The notes beneath the pieces are model-generated. The model was not told the DNA's origin and searched no databases. It was given only the letters and a program-made list of their open reading frames with translations. Below are positions 1 through 8,630 of a stretch of DNA of 29,342 nucleotides, one piece after another. Position 1 is the stretch's first letter. Each line of letters begins with the position of its first letter. This DNA is from Planctomycetaceae bacterium (GTDB taxonomy: Bacteria > Planctomycetota > Planctomycetia > Pirellulales > Lacipirellulaceae). A program made the translations under genes and the position numbers. The stretch spans positions 1 through 29,342 of the forward strand of contig PATG01000124.1 in assembly GCA_002713555.1 (NCBI GenBank), in the 5' to 3' direction.

Positions 1-150
1 GGAAGCCTGGGATTTAAAACCCTAAAAAGGACGCGAAAACCGTTACCCCCAAAAATACAGGTCCCTTACCACCCTTTCATGCCTGCTACCAAGCTGTTAG
101 AATATGGGGCCCGACGCATCCAGTTACTTACACTAAGCAGGAGTTCTCCC

Positions 151-249
151 ATGGCCAAGCCTGGTCGTAAAGTTAAAAAAGCCAATCATGGCAAACGTCC
201 GGCCTGTAGTCGGCCGCGCAAAAATCGCCGCCAAAAAGTAAAGACTTAA
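151..249 (+). CDS. Small basic protein, bTHX-like (32 aa)
   Basis: This reading frame of 32 residues begins MAKPGRKVKKANHGKRPA and ends RRQKVKT. About half of its residues are Lys or Arg, and it has no membrane segment or acidic stretch. A good Shine-Dalgarno AGGAG lies at 139-143, seven bases before the ATG. The composition and the NHGKRP core resemble the small ribosomal protein bTHX, which binds rRNA in the 30S head, so an rRNA-binding role is my inference. I believe planctomycetes carry conserved microproteins of this kind, but I cannot confirm homology here. It is too short for most gene finders. A 13-bp tandem repeat begins at its stop codon. Confidence 0.6.
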   Translation: MAKPGRKVKKANHGKRPACSRPRKNRRQKVKT

Positions 250-286
250 GCTATAAATCTAAGCTATAACTCAAAGCTATGGTACC
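248..286. repeat. 13-bp tandem repeat, 3 copies
   Basis: Three consecutive 13-base units begin AAGCTAT (248-260, 261-273, 274-286). The first two share AAGCTATAA and the third has drifted to AAGCTATGG. The array starts inside the stop region of the small basic gene. No hairpin or coding sense is evident. Confidence 0.6.
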
Positions 287-338
287 TGCAGCCTGATAGG
301 ATTGGCCATTTGATTTTTGCGGCCCGAGATCTTTCCTG

Positions 339-386
339 CTCGACAGCGTATGCCCTCGACAGCGTATGCCCTCGACAGCGCATGCC
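339..386. repeat. 16-bp tandem repeat, 3 copies
   Basis: The unit CTCGACAGCGTATGCC occurs at 339-354 and 355-370 without change, and at 371-386 with one change (T to C). It lies 60 bases upstream of the GTG start of the FabZ-like gene, in a spacer with no gene. A 16-bp period is not a codon multiple, so it is not a coding repeat. Confidence 0.85.
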
Positions 387-445
387 TGAGTTCCACGTGA
401 CTTGCATACTACCCACTGGCCGGAGATAGACCGAGGAAGATCGAC

Positions 446-964
446 GTGAGTGGCAAGGATTATATTATTGATCCCGCAAGCATCGACTTTTCACAACAGG
501 TCGCAGATATTGAAGCCATCCAGCGCTACAACCAACAGCGCGGTGCGATGCATCAACTTACAGCGATCGTTTATGATGATTCGGCGACAGGCATCTGTAT
601 AGGCTACCGTGATGTCTCACAGGACGAGTTTTGGCACTCTGGTCACATGCCGGGAATGCCCTTGATGCCGGGTGTTATCATGTGCGAAGCCGCTGCACAG
701 GTTTGCTCTTTTCATTCGGGCAAACACGATTTACTAGGCTGTGAAGTCATGGGGTTTGGAGGACTCGACAATGTGCGATTCCGTGGCGTCGTAGTACCAG
801 GCCAACGGCTAACCATCGTCTGCCAGGTCATCAATGTTCGTCGAGGCAAGATGATCAGTAGCCGTTTTCAGGGATTTGTTGACGAATCAATCGCCTGTGA
901 AGGAGAACTCCGTGGCGTGCCATTGCCAATCGATCAATTGAAACAAAATACACCAACACCTTAA
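446..964 (+). CDS. FabZ/FabA-like 3-hydroxyacyl-ACP dehydratase (hotdog fold)
   Basis: This 172-residue hotdog-fold protein belongs to the FabZ family, which removes water from 3-hydroxyacyl-ACP in the type II fatty-acid synthesis cycle in the cytoplasm. The family signature is clear at residues 62-84: FWHSGHMPGMPLMPG followed by CEAAAQ. The expected catalytic His is residue 67 and the acidic partner is Glu81. The length is close to FabZ (about 150), with a slightly longer N-terminus. I chose the GTG start because GAGGAAG sits six bases upstream (433-439) and no ATG fits better. No other fatty-acid gene is adjacent, so it could be the housekeeping FabZ or a paralogue serving a specialised acyl chain. 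Confidence 0.85.
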   Translation: MSGKDYIIDPASIDFSQQVADIEAIQRYNQQRGAMHQLTAIVYDDSATGICIGYRDVSQDEFWHSGHMPGMPLMPGVIMCEAAAQVCSFHSGKHDLLGCEVMGFGGLDNVRFRGVVVPGQRLTIVCQVINVRRGKMISSRFQGFVDESIACEGELRGVPLPIDQLKQNTPTP

Positions 965-1043
965 CCCACCGCTATTACAACCTTTCTGCCACAACCTTCC
1001 CTGCCACCCGTCCCTACTACAGCATTCGCAGAATCTACACCAA

Positions 1044-1685
1044 ATGGGTCGTCGCGCTTTACGAAAAATTGATCCTAAACTCGAACTGTCATCGCATTTC
1101 TTTGCGGTTGATGAATTGCCCACTCCCTGGTCAACAGAGCGGCTTTTTTCCGAAAACGCACCGTTGCATATTGAAATCGGGAGCGGTAAGGGCCTCTTTC
1201 TGCAAAACGCCGCAATACAAAACACGCATCAAAATTTTCTGGGAATTGAGGTTTCATTCAAATATGCCCGATTCACGGCAGCACGTCTTGCCAAACGCAA
1301 ATTAAACAATGCCATCGCTGTCCATGGAGACGGACTCCGCTTGATGCATGAGATTATTCCCGCAGATTCTCTCGCAGCAGTTCACGTTTATTTTCCTGAC
1401 CCATGGTGGAAAAAAAGACACCATCGACGTCGAGTGCTCAATGAGGCTTTTCTAGCCGATGTTGTTCGCACACTTCAAACTGGAGGCCGTTTGCATTTTT
1501 GGACCGATGTCAAAGAGTACTACGATACTACGCTTCAACTCATCTCCTCGGTAACAACTCTCAGTGGCCCTGCCAATGTGCCCGAACGATCGGCAGAACA
1601 CGATCTCGACTACCTCACACACTTCGAGCGTCGAACACGTATGAACGAAGAACCCGTTTATCGGGCGGAGTTTACCAAGGAATAA
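1044..1685 (+). CDS. trmB: tRNA (guanine-N7-)-methyltransferase TrmB
   Basis: TrmB uses S-adenosylmethionine to make m7G46 in the variable loop of tRNAs. The 213-residue length is normal for the family. The SAM-binding motif IEIGSGKG is at residues 43-50. The family hallmark HVYFPDPWWKKRHHRRR follows at about 114-130 and contains the Asp and basic residues used for catalysis and tRNA contact. The FWTDV motif comes near 152. The gene starts 79 bases after the dehydratase stop on the same strand and may be co-transcribed with it. The next 400 bases hold no gene. Confidence 0.95.
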   Translation: MGRRALRKIDPKLELSSHFFAVDELPTPWSTERLFSENAPLHIEIGSGKGLFLQNAAIQNTHQNFLGIEVSFKYARFTAARLAKRKLNNAIAVHGDGLRLMHEIIPADSLAAVHVYFPDPWWKKRHHRRRVLNEAFLADVVRTLQTGGRLHFWTDVKEYYDTTLQLISSVTTLSGPANVPERSAEHDLDYLTHFERRTRMNEEPVYRAEFTKE

Positions 1686-1849
1686 AAAGGGGGAGGCCGG
1701 CTCTGCAGAAACCCTGGCCTAGGTGCTAATCGCGGAGACAGTGAGATCACTGAGGCAAATGATGCCCGCTATTCTTTCAATAAGAAAATTCTCCGTGCTA
1801 CGAACGCTCTTAGTCTTTGACTTCCGATGGTGCGCAAATTTTCCTCGCT

Positions 1850-1956
1850 AAATCCCCCTCCCTTTCAGGGAGGCCCCAATACAATAGATACAGGGGGGAG
1901 GGTTTTGAAATCCTGTACCCGGATCAGCCCCTCCCCAAGCATGGGGGGGGGATTTT
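1850..1956. repeat. G/C-run inverted-repeat element (MITE-like)
   Basis: The 400-base gap between trmB and purF contains a 107-bp block bounded by AAATCCCCCTCCC (1850-1862) and GGGGGGGGGATTT (1943-1955). These match as inverted repeats at 12 of 13 positions. Inside are further C-rich and G-rich runs, including a CTCCC-TTTCA-GGGAG hairpin and a GGGGGGAGGG run near 1892. Just outside lies a perfect hairpin GCGGCC-TTT-GGCCGC (1961-1975). The arrangement resembles a miniature inverted-repeat or REP-like element. No target-site duplication was identified and there is no transposase. Otherwise I see nothing in the gap. Confidence 0.45.
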
Positions 1957-2084
1957 GGTTGCGGCCTTTGGCCGCGCTGGACCCTCGTGGTTTCATTAGA
2001 AGGAAAGAGTTTTTTACAGAGCCGGAACGACCTGGTCAGTCTCCACAGATCCTTTACCAAATCCAGCTGGGTGCCATTTGCGGG

Positions 2085-3665
2085 CTAGCTCGTCACAGTT
2101 TCGTAGGTCCGCTGGGTTCCCTCGTCACGGCTTGATTTGAAATTATTCAATGCAATGTCGTAGAGTGCCTGGCCGGCAGGGGTTGGATAGCTGCCTGTAA
2201 TGCATGCTTGGCAAATTTGTTCCGCTGGTTTTTCGACAGCACGAGCTATCGCTTCAACAGGCAAATAGCGAACCGAATCGGATCCTAATTCCTGTGCCAT
2301 GGATTGAAATAGATCGTCCTTTGCCTCTGCCGACAGGTTGAATTGTGGTGCAAACAGTTCACCAATCGTCGACATATCGATACCATAAAAACATGGTGCC
2401 ACGATGGGTGGGCATGCAACACGGACATGAATTTCCTGGGCTTTGCCGACTTTTCGTATTTTATCCAACAGGACGCGCATCGTCGTAGAACGCACTATCG
2501 AATCCTCAACCAACAAGACACGCTTACCCGCCAGCACTTCAGGCAGGGGTGTGTATTTGGCAGCAGCCTTTGCCTGACGGTCACTGCCCCCTTCAATAAA
2601 TGTGCGTCCTGAATAGCGGTTGCGAATCAGCCCTTCCACGCAGGGAACTCCCAATTGATAGGCCATTGCATCCGCCGCCGCTTTGCTCGTATCAGGCACT
2701 GGAACAATGATTGTATTTTCATCTCTCGGTACATCTTCCAGCAGAGCCAGCTCCTCACCCAAAGCTTTTCGAGACAGATAGACACTTTGCCCATCAAGTG
2801 AACTGGCCACGTTTGAGAAATAGATCCATTCAAAGAAACAATGGGCACGTCGAGGATTGTCACTAAATCGCTCAATACTTATTTTGCCTTCCGAGATCGT
2901 AATCGCTTCTCCTGCCTCAAGCGAACGTATCAAATCGGACGAAAAGCCAAGATTTGTCAAAGCGACACTCTCACTTGCTGCAGCAAATAAGGGGCCCTCA
3001 ATGGCGTAACTCATCGGTTTCACGCCTAACGGATCTCGTGCCACCAGCATTTCACCCTGGGCATTTATCATTGCAATCGTATAGGCGCCGTCAAAACGGG
3101 TAGCCAGATGGCGCATCACGTCAATCAATGGCAATCGACGATCACCCGACAACTCACGGCTGATCTCATGCATGATGATTTCGGTATCGTTGGACCGAGC
3201 CAGATGGTGGTCATCTTCGTCCAGAAGTTTGTTACGCAGTTGGCTGTAGTTGGCTAGTTGGCCATTGAAGGCAAAACTAAACCATTTGTGTTTTTGGAGA
3301 TGATGTCTCTCAAAGGGCTGTGCATAGCTGCAATCATCGGCTCCACAAGTCGCATAGCGAACATGACCGATCGCCGCATTCCCTGCATATTCCTTCATGA
3401 GACTCTCAGCTTTACCACGGTGATTCAGCCGAAAAGCCTGATTGACTGTCCCTAGCTTACGATGTGTATCCAGTAGTTGCTGTCGAGTGGGATTGAAACT
3501 AGTCATCCCGGCAGATAGCTGCCCTCGATTTTGGATATCCAGCAGCATCCTAGGCAAGAGACGTGAAATCTCTTCTGGCCCCTGCGGTGGGCAAAGCGGG
3601 CTGGTTTCTGTGCCGGACAGATGGTAAATGGCCGCTACGCCGCACTCGTGATGTAGTTCGCTCAT
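2085..3665 (-). CDS. purF: Amidophosphoribosyltransferase PurF
   Basis: PurF catalyses the first committed step of purine synthesis, transferring glutamine nitrogen to PRPP to give 5-phosphoribosylamine. With the start at 3665 it has 526 residues. The N-terminal class II glutaminase domain begins [15 protein letters not shown]. The nucleophile is probably Cys8, exposed by removal of a short propeptide as in the Bacillus-type enzyme. The phosphoribosyltransferase domain carries the PRPP motif [13 protein letters not shown] at about residues 383-395, preceded by [10 protein letters not shown]. The open frame extends 25 codons further upstream, but that would bury the catalytic Cys, so I reject that start. 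It is a lone gene here, not in a pur operon. Confidence 0.95.
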   Translation of the reverse strand: MSELHHECGVAAIYHLSGTETSPLCPPQGPEEISRLLPRMLLDIQNRGQLSAGMTSFNPTRQQLLDTHRKLGTVNQAFRLNHRGKAESLMKEYAGNAAIGHVRYATCGADDCSYAQPFERHHLQKHKWFSFAFNGQLANYSQLRNKLLDEDDHHLARSNDTEIIMHEISRELSGDRRLPLIDVMRHLATRFDGAYTIAMINAQGEMLVARDPLGVKPMSYAIEGPLFAAASESVALTNLGFSSDLIRSLEAGEAITISEGKISIERFSDNPRRAHCFFEWIYFSNVASSLDGQSVYLSRKALGEELALLEDVPRDENTIIVPVPDTSKAAADAMAYQLGVPCVEGLIRNRYSGRTFIEGGSDRQAKAAAKYTPLPEVLAGKRVLLVEDSIVRSTTMRVLLDKIRKVGKAQEIHVRVACPPIVAPCFYGIDMSTIGELFAPQFNLSAEAKDDLFQSMAQELGSDSVRYLPVEAIARAVEKPAEQICQACITGSYPTPAGQALYDIALNNFKSSRDEGTQRTYETVTS

Positions 3666-3816
3666 AAATGAGGTAGGTGAATTACGAAAGGGTTGAAGGA
3701 CAAGAATTCGAGACGCCCAGACAGCATCACGGGTCACCAACGAGCTTTATCCTGGGCATTTGCATGAACCCCGATTGTACGTTGCCACCGGCTTTCGCTC
3801 AACCGGACAGTAAAAA

Positions 3817-4188
3817 TCATACTCGGTCCACCGCATGTGCTTTGAGATCTTCTAAATCAGCAAATTCAAGTGTTGAAATATGAGTTGCTTCAAGGACTAC
3901 CGGGGGTGCAACGCCTGCTTCCAGTGCTTGTTGCCAGCGCTGGGCACAGAGACACCACTGATCTCCGGACTTCAAACCCGGAAAATCATACATGGGTAGC
4001 GGGGTACTCAGGTCATTGCCCACCTCTTGTGAAAATTCCAGAAACTCTGTTGTGGCCCGAATACACACAGTGTGGATCCCCAAGTCATCGCGTCCCGTTC
4101 GACAGCAGCCGTCACGGTAAAAACCTGTCAGAGGCGAATTGGAACATGTTTTTAGATTTTCACCGAGGACATTTTTGGGGGTACGCAT
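3817..4188 (-). CDS. DUF2237 family protein
   Basis: This 123-residue protein matches the DUF2237 family, small cytoplasmic proteins of unknown function found across bacteria. The conserved blocks are all present in order: NVLGENLKTCS, TGFYRDGCC, DLGIHTVC, EFLEFSQEVGNDLSTP, FPGLKSGDQWCLCAQRW and APPVVLEATH. Several invariant Cys residues (CS, GCC, WCLC) suggest metal binding or redox chemistry, but that is inference. The ATG at 4188 precedes the first conserved block by four residues; a TTG seven codons upstream is less likely. The gene ends about 150 bases before the purF start and is on the same strand, so read-through into purF is possible. Confidence 0.85.
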   Translation of the reverse strand: MRTPKNVLGENLKTCSNSPLTGFYRDGCCRTGRDDLGIHTVCIRATTEFLEFSQEVGNDLSTPLPMYDFPGLKSGDQWCLCAQRWQQALEAGVAPPVVLEATHISTLEFADLEDLKAHAVDRV

Positions 4189-4385
4189 TGGATTGCCATG
4201 TTGGTTCAAGGTTTGTAAGGATCGGTGGTGTCTAAAAAGAGGACACCTGGGAGTTAGTTCCTGCTATGAAGATCATGGATAAAACTAGGCCGTCTTTCTA
4301 GTGCCGGTATCCAAATCCCTCATTTTCTCGCGAGAGATGCTTGCCGCATACTGCGAACTGAAGGATACTCGACGTCCGATAGAAA

Positions 4386-5447
4386 ATGTACCTCTCCGTC
4401 TTTTTTTACAATGACCTGGTAGCCAATGGGCCCTCTACGAAAACTACTCTTTCCGCTCGAAGCGTTGGTCTATGGCCCCGCTTACGCTGGTTTGCAGCAT
4501 CTGATCCGTTCTCCTCAGCCATCGACCCGGATTTTGCGTGGAATCTTATTACCTGCGAAAAACCACTGGCCTACAGTTTTGTCTGTGGACACTGGCCTCT
4601 CCGGCCTCTCCCCTGGCCACTACTGCATGCAAAAATGAAACAAGACCATGCACTAGGCATTGCCGAACATTATGACGTGTCGAACAATTTTCATGAGCTA
4701 TTTTTAGACCGAAAGTACATGTTCTACACTTGTGCCGACTTTCCGCCCGGTTGCCAGAGACTTGAAGAGGCCCAGCAGATAAAGGCCGATTTTATTCTTG
4801 ATCTGATCGATCCTCAACCGGGACAGAAGATTCTTGAACTCGGTTGTGGGTGGGGAGCCATGCTAAAACGAATCCATGAACACATGGGAAAAAACGAAAA
4901 TATCTACGGTCTCACTCTTTCTAAGGAGCAAGTCGAATACAACTAGAAACATAACGGTTTCCAGGTAGAATTTGGCGATTTCATCAATCGCGATTACGAA
5001 CCTGAAAAATACGATACCATTTACTCGATCGGAGCATGGAACATGTAAGGCCGAAAGAAGTTGCTCCCTTAACCAAAAAAACTTTACGCTGCCATCAAAC
5101 CAGGTGGAAAACTCGTCAAGCATTTCTTTTGCCGCATGACCGATCATTTGTTCGCGACAGCACTCATTTCGCAGCTTTACTTCCCAGGATACATCGGGTC
5201 ATCCTACCATGCCCATGTGAAGGCCTTTGAAGACGCTGGTTTTCAAATTGCCCGTCGTTCCATTCACGACTACCGTCCCACCCTACGGGCATGGTTTGAC
5301 AATCTGGCTGCCAACCGTGACCGTGCCTTAGAGCTTGTCGACGTACAAACTTACAACCGCTATTTGACCTTCTTTCCAGTCTCCAGGCGATACTTCCACG
5401 AAGGCAAGGGCATGTTAGTCCGCTGGGAGCTGCATAAGCCTAAATAA
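4386..5447 (+). pseudogene. Broken cyclopropane-fatty-acyl-phospholipid synthase-like methyltransferase
   Basis: The conceptual product is a CFA-synthase-type SAM methyltransferase. Intact members add a methylene bridge or methyl group to acyl chains of membrane lipids. Recognisable blocks are HYDVSNNFHELFLD (from about 4665), YMFYTCADF, the SAM motif LELGCGWG (about 4835-4858), LTLSKEQVEYN, and a C-terminal part with FCRMTDHLFAT and YRPTLRAWFDN. There is an in-frame TAG at 4944-4946. A one-base loss near 5038-5041 moves the frame, and an extra A in the seven-A run at 5075-5081 moves it back, so the C-terminus is again in the original frame. The 5' 250 bases read more naturally in another frame (LRKLLFPLEALVYGP from about 4432), suggesting a further shift. 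As it stands no full-length enzyme can be made. Confidence 0.8.
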
Positions 5448-5538
5448 ATCGAATCCCTCAGCATGTGCAGCCCAATAGCTCTCTAGAAAGTGATTGGCCA
5501 AACATTATTTCGCCACTTCACTCGGCAAAACATCCGAG

Positions 5539-6252
5539 CTATCCACTCTCAGTACCACCGTGCTTGATAAAAGTCATGTAGCTGACGACAGAGATTCCGG
5601 ACGATCCATAGAGCATGCACATCACCATGATTTGATAGCGTGCTGCGGCCAACGGATCAGCTCCGATTACAATTTGCCCTGTCATCATACCCGGCAACGA
5701 AACCAAACCTACGGCAAAAAGTGAATTCGTAATGGGTATTAACGCGGCTCGGAAAGCCGTATTACGGGCAACACAATGCTCGACCTGAGGCCACTCGGCA
5801 TAATATCGATCCGCGGCCAGGCTGATCGCTGTCATGCAATTTGCAAATATCATCCCTGCCAGTGGGATCATCTTGCTAGGATCAAACCACGGTTTTAAGT
5901 TGAGGACACCTTGTGTAATCAACACAAGCGTCGGTACGCCGCCAATGGCTATAGACACCAGCACTTTACCATAATGACCCTTTTTTTTCTTTCGAATCGG
6001 TCGCAAGGCAATACAACTGGCAATCGCAAGCATAAGGGACAGAACACCAACTACCAAAAGACTATTGTGGGTCTCAAAGATAAAAGTAAGCACATAGCCA
6101 ATCAAAAGGAGTTGGATCAGCATACGAGCGATACCGTAAATGGCTGTACCAGCATCCAGAGACCAGCGAATCAAAAAAACAACGACAACCAGAACCGGCA
6201 AAAAAGCAATTGCCAGTCGAGTAAGTGGAATTAATTCAATGGGCTTGCTCAT
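5539..6252 (-). CDS. UPF0014/FetB-like membrane protein (putative metal-export ABC permease)
   Basis: This 238-residue polytopic membrane protein belongs to the UPF0014 family. Its E. coli member FetB (YbbM) pairs with the ATPase FetA in iron export. There are about six to seven hydrophobic segments. Family-typical blocks are ARMLIQLLLIGYVL, PLAGMIFANCMTAISLA, NTAFRAALIPITNSLFAVGLVSLPGMMTGQI, and GADPLAAARYQIMVM near the C-terminus. The ATG at 6252 has AGGT a few bases upstream; the frame stays open to 6294, but that part looks unrelated. No FetA-type ATPase lies beside it, so the partner must be elsewhere or lost. It converges on the broken methyltransferase. Confidence 0.85.
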   Translation of the reverse strand: MSKPIELIPLTRLAIAFLPVLVVVVFLIRWSLDAGTAIYGIARMLIQLLLIGYVLTFIFETHNSLLVVGVLSLMLAIASCIALRPIRKKKKGHYGKVLVSIAIGGVPTLVLITQGVLNLKPWFDPSKMIPLAGMIFANCMTAISLAADRYYAEWPQVEHCVARNTAFRAALIPITNSLFAVGLVSLPGMMTGQIVIGADPLAAARYQIMVMCMLYGSSGISVVSYMTFIKHGGTESG

Positions 6253-6309
6253 GACGACCTGCGCATTCCTGATGCAATCGAAGGCAATTGCCAAGGTGTG
6301 GGAAGCTTC

Positions 6310-6465
6310 TTATGCTATGGTTTCCATTTCGAAAGGGAGATTATCGTGCAAAGCGATCAGGTCGCAAAGGGTCGCTTCTCGGGAATCTCCTAATTTCTTC
6401 GCAGCTGATTCTTGTTCTGAGAACTTTTTGCGAGAAATCTTCCACCACTCATGAATAGGGAATCC
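6310..6465 (-). other. Possible gene fragment without a start codon
   Basis: On the minus strand 51 codons are open between a TGA (6466-6468) and a TAA (6310-6312). They read as plausible protein (EWWKISRKKFSEQESAAKK, later LPFEMETIA) with no ATG, GTG or TTG early enough to start it. A one-base shift would join it to an ATG at about 6471, which overlaps the ppnP start on the other strand. I do not recognise the family. It may be the eroded end of a gene that once preceded the UPF0014 gene, or chance. Confidence 0.25.
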
Positions 6466-6467
6466 TC

Positions 6468-6749
6468 ATGCTCAAAACCAATACCTATTTTGAAGGCAAA
6501 GTTGTATCCATTGCCTTCCAAACTGCCACATTGCCCGCCACGGTGGGTGTGATGGAGATTGGCGAGTATGAATTTGACACGAGCAAAAAAGAGACCGTCA
6601 CCGTTGTCAGCGGTTGCTTGACGGTAAAGCTTCCGGGGTGTGAAACTTGGCAGGATTACCCTGCCGGCAAATCATTTGTCGTTGATGCAAATAAAGTGTT
6701 TCAACTGAAAATCGCCGAAGAAACAGCATATCTTTGCACATACGAATAA
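6468..6749 (+). CDS. ppnP: Pyrimidine/purine nucleoside phosphorylase PpnP (DUF1255)
   Basis: PpnP is a small cupin-fold enzyme that phosphorolyses a broad range of nucleosides to base and ribose-1-phosphate. The 93-residue length matches the E. coli protein (94). Typical blocks are YFEGKVVSI near the N-terminus, then ATVGVMEIGEYEFDT, VVSGCLTVKLPG, W..YPAGKSFVVDAN and YLCTYE at the C-terminus. GGGA lies shortly before the ATG. It is a single gene between minus-strand neighbours. Confidence 0.92.
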   Translation: MLKTNTYFEGKVVSIAFQTATLPATVGVMEIGEYEFDTSKKETVTVVSGCLTVKLPGCETWQDYPAGKSFVVDANKVFQLKIAEETAYLCTYE

Positions 6750-6802
6750 GAAATAGTCAAAGTGGTTAACAGAATGTTTCTCGCAAACACGTGCGTCGTC
6801 TT

Positions 6803-7288
6803 TTATTCCACGACCAGAGATTTTTTGACTGCCGCCAGACGTGTGGCTGCTTTGAGGATCTCCAAACGCAATAGCTGACAATTCTTCCGTGTATAGCGCA
6901 TCTGGTTCACACGTGCGTCGCGCAATTGGCGATACCGCGAAAGAGCGGATAGAAGGGCCAATTCATGACTGTCTGCGCCAGTCCGCACAGGCGAGAATTC
7001 ATCCACCTCGAGAAACGGCCGTTAATCATTGAGTCGGCGTCTCAACAAGTATATTTCATGATCGGCGAGTCGGATCTGTTAATCAAGATGACGCCGCTGC
7101 TGGGGCAAAGTGGCCTGTCGATATTGTTGTAAGTTGAGTTTGGCAAGTTCGTAAGCATAATTTGCTTCAACCAACTCCGGAGTCAGTACCCTGACTTTTT
7201 GGGGTTTCCCTTCGACTGCCTCCTAGGCTGCCCCCATGCAGGGAGAGAGTATTCCTAACAACAAAGCAAGCAGGCAATAACGGGTCAT
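6803..7288 (-). pseudogene. Broken secreted helical protein with three in-frame stops
   Basis: Read from an ATG at 7288, one continuous frame of 162 codons gives a signal peptide (MTRYCLLALLLGILSPCMGA) and then a Gln/Arg/Leu-rich helical protein containing ELVEANYAYELAKLNLQQY, RLADHEIYLLRRR and FLEVDEFSPVRTGADSHELA. It is interrupted by TAG at 7223-7225, TAA at 7079-7081 and TAA at 7022-7024. No frameshift is needed. Each stop is one C-to-T change from CAG or CAA, which fits a Gln-rich protein hit by transitions. The last part, from a GTG at 7006, remains open for 67 codons. I do not recognise the family. It is probably a dead gene for a periplasmic coiled-coil protein. Confidence 0.7.
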
Positions 7289-7481
7289 GGCATGGGACTC
7301 CAGATAACGATGGACAAGAGTTGAGAAGCAGGGACCACCCGCCTGTCTCATCCGGGGCTGCCCATATATTGTCAGCGTAATTAGACCGATGGTGAGGCGC
7401 TACTTTTCAACAAGCCAAAGAGTCCTTGTCTCGGATAGAAAGGCGCATATTCGGGCTGGCCCGCATATTTCACCCCTTTTC

Positions 7482-8630
7482 TTAACCCACAAGCACCAGA
7501 TTATTGCGATGGACTACCTCATCGTAGGGGCAATAGCCCAGCAATTCGGCAATTCGTTCCGTCGGCTGACCAGCGATTTTTTGCAGTTCTGCAGCTGAAT
7601 AATTTGTCAAACCACGGGCTATTTCGCGATTCTGCAAATCACAGATTGAAATCACATCCCCTTTGTCGAAACATCCATCGACAGCCGTAACACCCACTGA
7701 AAGCAAACTACGACCACCACTCTGGATTGCCTGACAAGCCCCCTTGTCAAGTTTCAAACTACCAGCAGGGTTCGCACTCCAACCAATCCAACGTTTCCGA
7801 GAATCAACCATCGGTCCTTCGGCCAATATGAGCGTGCCGATATCTTCTCCCGAGAGAATGTCGTCCAGTACTCTTTCACGTCTACCATTAGCAATGACGA
7901 CATTCTCGCCAGCAGCGGTGGCAATTCGCACCGCCTGTAGTTTGCTTGCCATTCCACCCGTACTTAATTGCATGCCGACCTGCGAATTGTCGTGGACATG
8001 CTGTTGTTGCGCTGCGTCAAGATCCGTAACAACTGACAGCACTTTTGCCTGCGGATCTTTAGGGTCACCATCGTAGAGGCCATCAATATCAGATAGCAGC
8101 ACCAGTAATGGAGCACGAAGTAAATTAGTCACCAATGCGGCAAGACGGTCATTGTCTCCAAAGCTAAGCTGCAATTCCTCCACACTGACGGTGTCATTTT
8201 CGTTAATAATCGGCACTGCGCCAAACTGGAAAAGGGCCATCAGGGCATTGCGTACATTCAAGTAACGAGTACGATCTTGCAGGTCCGAGGCCGAAAGCAG
8301 AACCTGTGCAGCATGCAGCTTGTGCGGCTCGAGTGCACGATTGTACGATTCAATAAGCACACTTTGGCCTACTGCTGCAGCGGCCTGCAGCGACGCCAGA
8401 TCCGAGGGGCGCACCTGTTGTTCCATCCGTGCCAATCCTGCGCCAACAGCTCCACTGCTCACGAGGACCACACGTCGCCCTGCTTCAGCGAGCCGCGCAA
8501 TTTGTCCAGCAATACTCACAATTTGATGACTATCGAGCATGCCGTTCGCCTGGGTCAGCACGCGCGTACCAACCTTGACGACAACCATATCGGCCGCACT
8601 CATAATATCTTGACGTAGCAGATCGGTCAT
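7482..8630 (-). CDS. proB: Glutamate 5-kinase ProB with PUA domain
   Basis: ProB phosphorylates glutamate to gamma-glutamyl phosphate, the first step of proline synthesis. From the ATG at 8630 it has 382 residues. The amino-acid-kinase domain shows VVVKVGTRVLT (about 16-26), VVLVSSGAVGAGL, IINENDTVS and the Gly/Met-rich GGMASKL motif. A C-terminal PUA domain starts near residue 285 and includes GDVISI, IARGLTNY and a conserved HRNNLVL end, so it is the long, PUA-containing form. The frame is open 52 codons further upstream, but this is not kinase-like and I leave it out. No proA is adjacent. Confidence 0.93.
   Translation of the reverse strand: MTDLLRQDIMSAADMVVVKVGTRVLTQANGMLDSHQIVSIAGQIARLAEAGRRVVLVSSGAVGAGLARMEQQVRPSDLASLQAAAAVGQSVLIESYNRALEPHKLHAAQVLLSASDLQDRTRYLNVRNALMALFQFGAVPIINENDTVSVEELQLSFGDNDRLAALVTNLLRAPLLVLLSDIDGLYDGDPKDPQAKVLSVVTDLDAAQQQHVHDNSQVGMQLSTGGMASKLQAVRIATAAGENVVIANGRRERVLDDILSGEDIGTLILAEGPMVDSRKRWIGWSANPAGSLKLDKGACQAIQSGGRSLLSVGVTAVDGCFDKGDVISICDLQNREIARGLTNYSAAELQKIAGQPTERIAELLGYCPYDEVVHRNNLVLVG

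Noticed and set aside
3666..3740. Upstream extension of purF by 25 codons
   Set aside because: It would place the catalytic Cys at residue 33; the family has it at the N-terminus or after a short propeptide.
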